NCBI RefSeq assembly: GCF_002149015.1
Contig: NZ_NGFO01000012.1
Span: 1 to 64,000, forward strand
DNA length: 64,000 nucleotides
Reading direction: 5' to 3'
Source: Gordonia lacunae
GTDB taxonomy: Bacteria > Actinomycetota > Actinomycetes > Mycobacteriales > Mycobacteriaceae
The notes under the pieces are model-generated. The model worked only from the letters and a program-made list of their open reading frames with translations, made no database searches and had not been told where the DNA came from. Positions 60,879 to 64,000 of this stretch are shown here, in pieces (position 1 is the stretch's first letter; each line of letters opens with the position of its first letter). Made by a program: the position numbers and the translations under genes.

Positions 60879-61921
60879 TCGTTCTGGGCATCGAGAGTTC
60901 CTGCGACGAGACGGGTGTCGGCGTCGTCCGGTGGACGCCGGGCGACGGTGACACGCCGGGATTCGCGACGATGCTCGCCGACGAGGTGGCATCCAGTGTC
61001 GACGAGCATGCGCGGTTCGGCGGCGTGGTCCCCGAGATCGCCTCCCGTGCGCACCTGGAGGCGATCGTCCCCACGATGCGCCGGGCGCGGGAGGCCGCCG
61101 GGATCGACCGACCCGACGCCATCGCGGTCACGATCGGTCCGGGCCTCGCCGGTGCGCTGCTCGTCGGCGTGGCCGCGGCAAAGGCGTACGCGCTCGCCTG
61201 GGATGTGCCGCTGTACGCGATGAACCATCTCGGCGGTCACGTCGCGGTGGACACCCTCGAGCACGGACCCATGCCGGAGTGCGTCGCCCTGCTGGTGTCC
61301 GGCGGCCACACCCACCTCTTGCACGTCACCGACCTCGCCGAGCCGATCGTCGAACTGGGCACCACGGTCGACGACGCCGCCGGGGAGGCCTTCGACAAGG
61401 TCGCCCGTCTGCTCGACCTCGGCTTCCCGGGCGGTCCGGCACTCGATCGCGCGGCCTGCGCCGGCGACCCGGGTGCGATCGCCTTTCCGCGCGGGATGAC
61501 CGGTCCCCGCGACTCGCGGCACGACTTCTCGTTCAGCGGAGTGAAGACCGCGGTCGCGCGGTATGTGGAGAAGTGCGGGCGCGACGGCGCGGAGGTGCCC
61601 GTCGCGGACGTGGCGGCCTCGTTCCAGGAGGCGGTCGCCGACGTGCTGACCATGAAGGCGGTCCGCGCGTGCGGTGACCTCGGGGTGGACACCCTGGTCC
61701 TCGGGGGCGGCGCGACCGCCAATTCGCGCATCCGGTCGTTGGCCCAGGAGCGCTGTGACTCCGCCGGCATCGAGCTGCGGGTGCCGAAGCCGCGGCTGTG
61801 CACCGACAACGGGGTCATGATCGCGACCCTGGGTGCTCATGTGATCGGCGGGGGAGCCGAGCCCTCGCCGCTGACCGTGGCGTCGGACCCGGCGATGTCG
61901 GTGCGCGTCAGCCAGCTGTAG
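60875..61921 (+). CDS. tsaD: tRNA t6A transferase TsaD (Gcp/Kae1 family)
   Basis: TsaD transfers the threonylcarbamoyl group to A37. The 348-residue protein has the metal-binding pair in [10 protein letters not shown] (HxxxH form, about 114-118), [35 protein letters not shown] (about 165) and [12 protein letters not shown]. The catalytic SSCDETG is near the N-terminus, and the third metal ligand is in [13 protein letters not shown] overlaps the rimI stop. Confidence 0.96.
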   Translation: MIVLGIESSCDETGVGVVRWTPGDGDTPGFATMLADEVASSVDEHARFGGVVPEIASRAHLEAIVPTMRRAREAAGIDRPDAIAVTIGPGLAGALLVGVAAAKAYALAWDVPLYAMNHLGGHVAVDTLEHGPMPECVALLVSGGHTHLLHVTDLAEPIVELGTTVDDAAGEAFDKVARLLDLGFPGGPALDRAACAGDPGAIAFPRGMTGPRDSRHDFSFSGVKTAVARYVEKCGRDGAEVPVADVAASFQEAVADVLTMKAVRACGDLGVDTLVLGGGATANSRIRSLAQERCDSAGIELRVPKPRLCTDNGVMIATLGAHVIGGGAEPSPLTVASDPAMSVRVSQL

Positions 61922-61990
61922 CCGAGGGTGGCCGGACGGGTTCGCGGGGAGCGAACACGTCGGGGTTTTTGCAGCCTCCACCCTTGAGTG

Positions 61991-62017
61991 CTGGCACTCG
62001 CATGTATAGAGTGCTAG
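61991..62017. promoter_or_regulatory. CIRCE operator upstream of groES
   Basis: CTGGCACTC, then 9 bases, then GAGTGCTAG matches the CIRCE consensus TTAGCACTC-N9-GAGTGCTAA, the binding site of HrcA. It lies 99 bases upstream of the groES start in the promoter region. Heat-shock control of the groESL operon by HrcA is expected. Confidence 0.9.
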
Positions 62018-62116
62018 TTGGCGCTGAGCGAAGCCTCGGATACCCGCGACGACGAGGTTTTACAGGGCCGTGAACGTGCAGATTCTTTCTCAGTACGAAA
62101 GTTGAGGACTCACATC

Positions 62117-62416
62117 GTGGCGAGCGTGAACATCAAGCCGCTTGAGGACAAGATCCTGGTGCAGGCCGTCGAGGCCGAGACGACCACCGCCTCGGGCCTG
62201 GTCATCCCGGACTCCGCCAAGGAGAAGCCGCAGGAAGGCACCGTCATCGCTGTCGGCGAGGGTCGGGTCACCGAGCAGGGCAACCGCGTCCCCGTGGACG
62301 TCAAAGAAGGCGACACCGTCATCTACAGCAAGTACGGCGGCACCGAGATCAAGTACGCCGGCGAGGAATACCTGATCCTCTCGGCACGCGACGTCCTCGC
62401 CGTCATCGGCAAGTAG
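62117..62416 (+). CDS. groES: Co-chaperonin GroES
   Basis: The 99-residue protein has [35 protein letters not shown], including the mobile loop, and [31 protein letters not shown]. It caps GroEL. GTG is the start, preceded by GTTGAGGAC. groEL follows at 120 bases, and CIRCE lies upstream. Confidence 0.98.
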   Translation: MASVNIKPLEDKILVQAVEAETTTASGLVIPDSAKEKPQEGTVIAVGEGRVTEQGNRVPVDVKEGDTVIYSKYGGTEIKYAGEEYLILSARDVLAVIGK

Positions 62417-62455
62417 GACCGGCCGAGTTAGACTCCGCGAGCCTTTATCGCGTCT

Positions 62456-62498
62456 CACATCGCCCCGGCGCCCCGTGCAGGGGTACCGGGGCGATGTG
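62456..62498 (+). promoter_or_regulatory. Hairpin between groES and groEL
   Basis: CACATCGCCCCGG (62456-62468) pairs perfectly with 62486-62498, with an inner CCCC/GGGG pair in the 17-base loop. It sits between the cistrons and may be a processing or partial termination signal separating groES and groEL levels. Confidence 0.6.
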
Positions 62499-62532
62499 CG
62501 TTGCGGCGACCGGCTCCCGCTGAAGAAAGTGA

Positions 62533-64000
<1,468 letters not shown>

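Overview
The window is high-GC actinobacterial DNA. Its gene content points to Mycobacteriales, most likely Gordonia or a close relative. It carries a mycothiol S-conjugate amidase, an ESX-4 type VII secretion locus, a DevR/DevS (DosR/DosS) hypoxia pair, a DesA2-like desaturase, a short-chain cis-prenyltransferase and a lipid-droplet protein, and many genes appear to be leaderless. The genus call is inference from gene content. I saw no rRNA, tRNA or CRISPR array.

From recall, gene order closely follows two blocks of the Mycobacterium tuberculosis chromosome. Positions 1263-37936 match Rv1080c-Rv1110: greA, DUF4307, mca, a hemolysin III protein, a Z-prenyltransferase, coaA, glyA, desA2, phoH2, fumarase, glpX, DUF4245, xseB, xseA, an Rv1109c-like gene and ispH. 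Positions 37980-64000 match Rv3449-Rv3417c in inverted order: mycP4, eccD4, eccC4, an Rv3446c-like gene, rplM, rpsI, glmM, Rv3440c-Rv3438-like genes, glmS, nnrD, alr, tsaE, tsaB, rimI, tsaD, groES and groEL. The two blocks meet at about 37.95 kb. Accessory insertions sit at 1-1.2 kb (IS481 remnant plus a frameshifted Ltp gene), 5-12 kb (rocD/Lrp, aroG with an attenuator, PhoD, PepSY) and 23-29 kb (L,D-transpeptidase, universal stress protein, DevR/DevS).

Functional groups are as follows. Central metabolism is represented by two unrelated fumarases in tandem, fructose bisphosphatase, SHMT, ornithine aminotransferase and DAHP synthase. Cell-envelope and amino-sugar functions are GlmM, GlmS, Alr, CoaA, IspH and the prenyltransferase. 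The t6A tRNA-modification genes tsaE-tsaB-rimI-tsaD form a tightly overlapping operon with alr. GroES and GroEL follow a CIRCE operator. The ESX-4 locus keeps MycP, EccD, EccC and an Rv3446c-like protein, but EccB and both Esx (WXG100) genes are missing from their usual places. A three-gene cassette with EspC/WXG-like features lies about 3.5 kb downstream.

The observations most worth following up are: a leader peptide with Tyr-Trp-Arg-Phe followed by a terminator in front of aroG; a 31-residue amphipathic peptide gene in an AT-rich island next to phoH2; the reduced ESX-4 locus, with a 28-bp tandem repeat where esxT/esxU should be; the frameshifted Ltp gene between related palindromic repeats; and DosR-box-like sites in the DevR/DevS neighbourhood.
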